Assembly (NCBI GenBank): GCA_011033025.1
Contig: WFMF01000003.1
Location: forward strand, 1,209,483-1,273,482
DNA: 64,000 nt
DNA from: Beroe forskalii
Taxonomy: Eukaryota > Ctenophora > Nuda > Beroida > Beroidae
Direction of reading: 5' to 3'
A model generated the notes under the pieces. The model worked only from the letters and a program-made list of their open reading frames with translations, made no database searches and was not told the DNA's origin. Numbering within the stretch: position 1 is the first letter of the stretch; each line of letters opens with the position of its first letter. Shown piece by piece: positions 61,653 through 64,000 of this stretch. The translations under genes and the position numbers were made by a program.

Positions 61653-62935
61653 ATGAGCTTGAAACGGCGTGGAGGGCGTAATGAACTGAGGCCCAAACAG
61701 AAACACGATGCCTTAGTGCCCATCAAAAGTGTGTACTCGAACTTCCTGTTGGAGAAAGACAAAACCAGAAGGGTCAAGGTTAGGTCTGAGAGGGAAGTTG
61801 GTGTTGCAATCTTGAATGATTCAAAAAATTACGCGAAAGACAAAAGTGGAACATGAAATTGCGAAGGAAATAAAATGCCCATTTGAATGTTTGCTGAAAT
61901 TTATATGGTATTCTTCTAGGTGATCAACGGTGAGCAACAGCAGTCCTCAAAGAGATTGGAGACAAGGGCCGAAGAAATGATTGAGAGCCAGTTTAAAAGT
62001 ACGTAAAGCTGACCTTTGCGAAATTAAGGATAGACTCAATGAATTCACAATGAAGCTACTGAAATTATTTCGTAGATTTTTCGGCTGAATTTTCATTTCC
62101 TCAGCTTCGACCCCGAACAAGCATCTTCAAAAGCGGCTAGAGAGAGCATTCAACGTGCTGAGTGTTCAGTACACAGAGAACAACGTGGCGGAAACGAGAG
62201 ATGAGCACCTTCTGCTGTATGGAATGAAGGTAAAATACTTGGGTTGGGCTAAAAATATATAATGCTACCTATTGCCAACATTGTGTATATTTGACTTTAT
62301 GGTTTCGTAAACCAGAGGTACTCTTCTTCATAATTTCAAATAACCCTCTGCCATATAATTTCAGCCGGCAACCAAAAGCAAGCCTACCCCTCCGTCCCAG
62401 ACTTCAGCAGGCAAATCAAAGAAAATAACCTCCAAGATGGAGTTCGATGGGTGCATCTTCAACACAAAGTCGGTAGAGGCGGAGGAAAAGAAGAGGAAAC
62501 CATTCCCAGCATTTGGTAAATAGTCCCAAATATTCTGACAACCGGTGACAACCTCGAGTACACCTTTTGAATCGAAGTGACAAATTCATTTCTCTCTCAG
62601 GGATCAGATCAAGTGAGTCACACCAAATGTACGGCAACAAAACCAAGCTGTACGGTGAAGATGTCATCATCACACAAACCGATGCTCAAGCAACATCTCC
62701 AGGTTGCCACAGCAACCAAACCACCTGCAGCAGTTGCCATAGCAACACTACACCATGTTTGTGTACTACCCAGGACACCACTGAGGCAGTAACCTCGTCC
62801 TCCTCAACAACATCGCCCAACTGTGCCAAGTCAAGTCCTACAGCTGGTAACTCCAGGAAGTACTCCATCTTCAAGTCAGGGGGTGTTCAAACCCCACTCT
62901 ACACTTTCAGTGGTAGGAGTTCAGAGGGTACTTAG
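61653..62935 (+). CDS. Small basic protein of unknown function, two possible C-termini
   Basis: I do not recognise the protein. Exons: 61653-61778, 61920-61998, 62105-62229, then 62365 onward; all phases fit. If exon 4 is read through, it stops at 62521-62523 (about 162 aa, ending KRKPFPAFGK). If the donor G|GTAAAT at 62515/62516 is used, the frame joins the acceptor at 62601 in phase and runs to a stop at 62933-62935 (about 272 aa, ending SIFKSGGVQTPLYTFSGRSS…). The N-terminus is Arg/Lys-rich (MSLKRRGGRNELRPKQKHDA) and suits a nuclear or nucleolar protein. The middle is helical (LQKRLERAFNVLSVQYTENN). The long form adds a Ser/Thr- and Cys-rich tail. Both ends look plausible; the long one is favoured by its in-phase splice sites. 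Confidence 0.65.
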
Positions 62936-63601
62936 TCCACCCTCAACTTGCACCTTCGTTAAGAAGACCAACAGACGACATACCGAGTGGAAAAGTGAAT
63001 AGATGGAGTGTCAGGGAGGAAAAGTGGGGTGGAAAGAGTAGGGGTTACAAACACGCATTTTATGGAATTGCTGAAAATGGGAATTAATCTTCAAATGTAA
63101 AATATGGATCTTAGTGTTTACATTATATCTAACAGTCATATTCCGAACTCATATCTTTAAATGGTTTACATAAAACAAAATTCAGGGGTTCTACTAATGG
63201 GTTAGCGGTAATTCGGTCTACTGAGAAAGGCACTAGAACGGAATTTGCAGAATTAAATATGCAAACTATCCTTCTATGGCAAAAACGGCCATTCATAAAA
63301 TGCTTACGTCATTCCAGTACTTATAATATCCTACAGTCCACATCATTTTACATCGGAATAATATTTACAAAAACTGTCGGGATTGTCTTATTACAAACTT
63401 TTCGGGATTAACAGAACTGTTTCACATAATCTCAATTCAAAATGCTTTTTATCTTTGGAATGAACTTCCTAAATAACACTACTGGAAATAACATAAAATC
63501 AGATTAATGAAACTAATGGAAATATAATCAACAAAGTCCATGCCGGAACCTACAATCTAAGAGATCTTGGTCTTATTTCTAGATTTGCCCAGATCGCCCA
63601 G
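62936..63601. other. Region between convergent genes
   Basis: This should hold both 3' UTRs, since the gene on the left is on the plus strand and the one on the right on the minus strand. No coding sequence or clear repeat is seen. Confidence 0.5.
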
Positions 63602-63877
63602 CTAGATATTCTTAACGGGTCCTCGACTCCCCGAATAAACCGGTCCATTGACCATCTCTGGTAGAACATGGTCAGTTCGCAACCTCAACTTCCCAATAAT
63701 CTCGAGCATTTCATCGCGAGTGGTACTCATGATGCTCAGAGTGCTGACGTTGGATGAGATGGAGTCTGACCGCTGCCTTCCACCTCCAGTGGTGTTGGTT
63801 GGTGGGACGAGGTCGGGAGGGGTCTCGTCCATACAGGGCAGTTCCGAGATTAGGAGTTGTAGTCTACTTATGTGAGC
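63602..63877 (-). CDS. Last exon of an unidentified gene
   Basis: On the minus strand a CAG acceptor at 63878-63880 opens a phase-0 frame of 91 codons to a stop at 63602-63604. It begins AHISRLQLLISELPCMDETP, has a Gly/Arg/Ser stretch (GGGRQRSDSISSNVSTLSIM), then a likely helix (TRDEMLEIIGKLRLRTDHVL) and ends GPVYSGSRGPVKNI. It could be the end of a coiled-coil or scaffold protein; I do not know the family. The rest of the gene lies beyond the window. Confidence 0.6.
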   Translation of the reverse strand, partial: AHISRLQLLISELPCMDETPPDLVPPTNTTGGGRQRSDSISSNVSTLSIMSTTRDEMLEIIGKLRLRTDHVLPEMVNGPVYSGSRGPVKNI

Positions 63878-64000
63878 CTGAAATGATGTAAGGAGATGAC
63901 CTTAAGTTCTAGAAATTGATAAATGCCCAAATTTATTATCGCGTATCTTCAGTAATTGACACAGTCCTAATGAAACAAATATTGTGTTATGCGTGTGATA

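Overview
The window is nuclear DNA from a multicellular animal, most likely a marine invertebrate; the sequence alone does not fix the phylum. It is AT-rich, its genes are short exons with GT-AG introns of 0.1 to 11 kb, and many kinds of repeat fill the gaps. There is no bacterial operon layout, and I see no tRNA, rRNA or CRISPR array.

Layout. (1) 626-22918, plus strand: the 3' part of a large gene that I cannot name. Its low-complexity protein carries a cluster of phosphotyrosine motifs (YxxM and YxN types), as in the tail of a receptor or a docking adaptor. Its 6.8 kb and 11.6 kb introns hold a 40-bp minisatellite, a foldback element and most copies of a roughly 72-bp palindrome-ended repeat family that I do not recognise. 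(2) 26243-29368, minus strand: a nearly complete SAR1-type COPII GTPase gene. (3) 32231-36060, minus: a decayed non-LTR retrotransposon of CR1/L2 type with a zinc-knuckle ORF1 and endonuclease/reverse transcriptase ORF2, beside a Copia-like gag fragment (36332-36930, plus). (4) 39750 onward: a second, directly repeated copy of the SAR1 region that lacks the last exon and has damaged splice sites. Both copies end in a 20-bp minisatellite. (5) 44886-50152: a 5.27-kb element with about 500-bp terminal inverted repeats and a 5-bp target duplication. It sits inside the second minisatellite and carries a broken transposase-like C-terminus and nested foldback elements. (6) 54837-59668, plus: the 3' half of a vasculin (GPBP1-type) transcription factor gene. 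(7) 61653-62935, plus: a small basic protein of unknown function with two possible ends. (8) 63602-63877, minus: the last exon of an unidentified gene.

The genes do not form a pathway. SAR1 acts in ER-to-Golgi transport, vasculin in transcription, and gene 1 probably in tyrosine-kinase signalling. The main interest lies in genome dynamics: a truncated segmental duplication whose edge lies at a miniature transposon end, a spliced-junction-like sequence inside the damaged SAR1 copy, the long-TIR element, and the short palindromic family.
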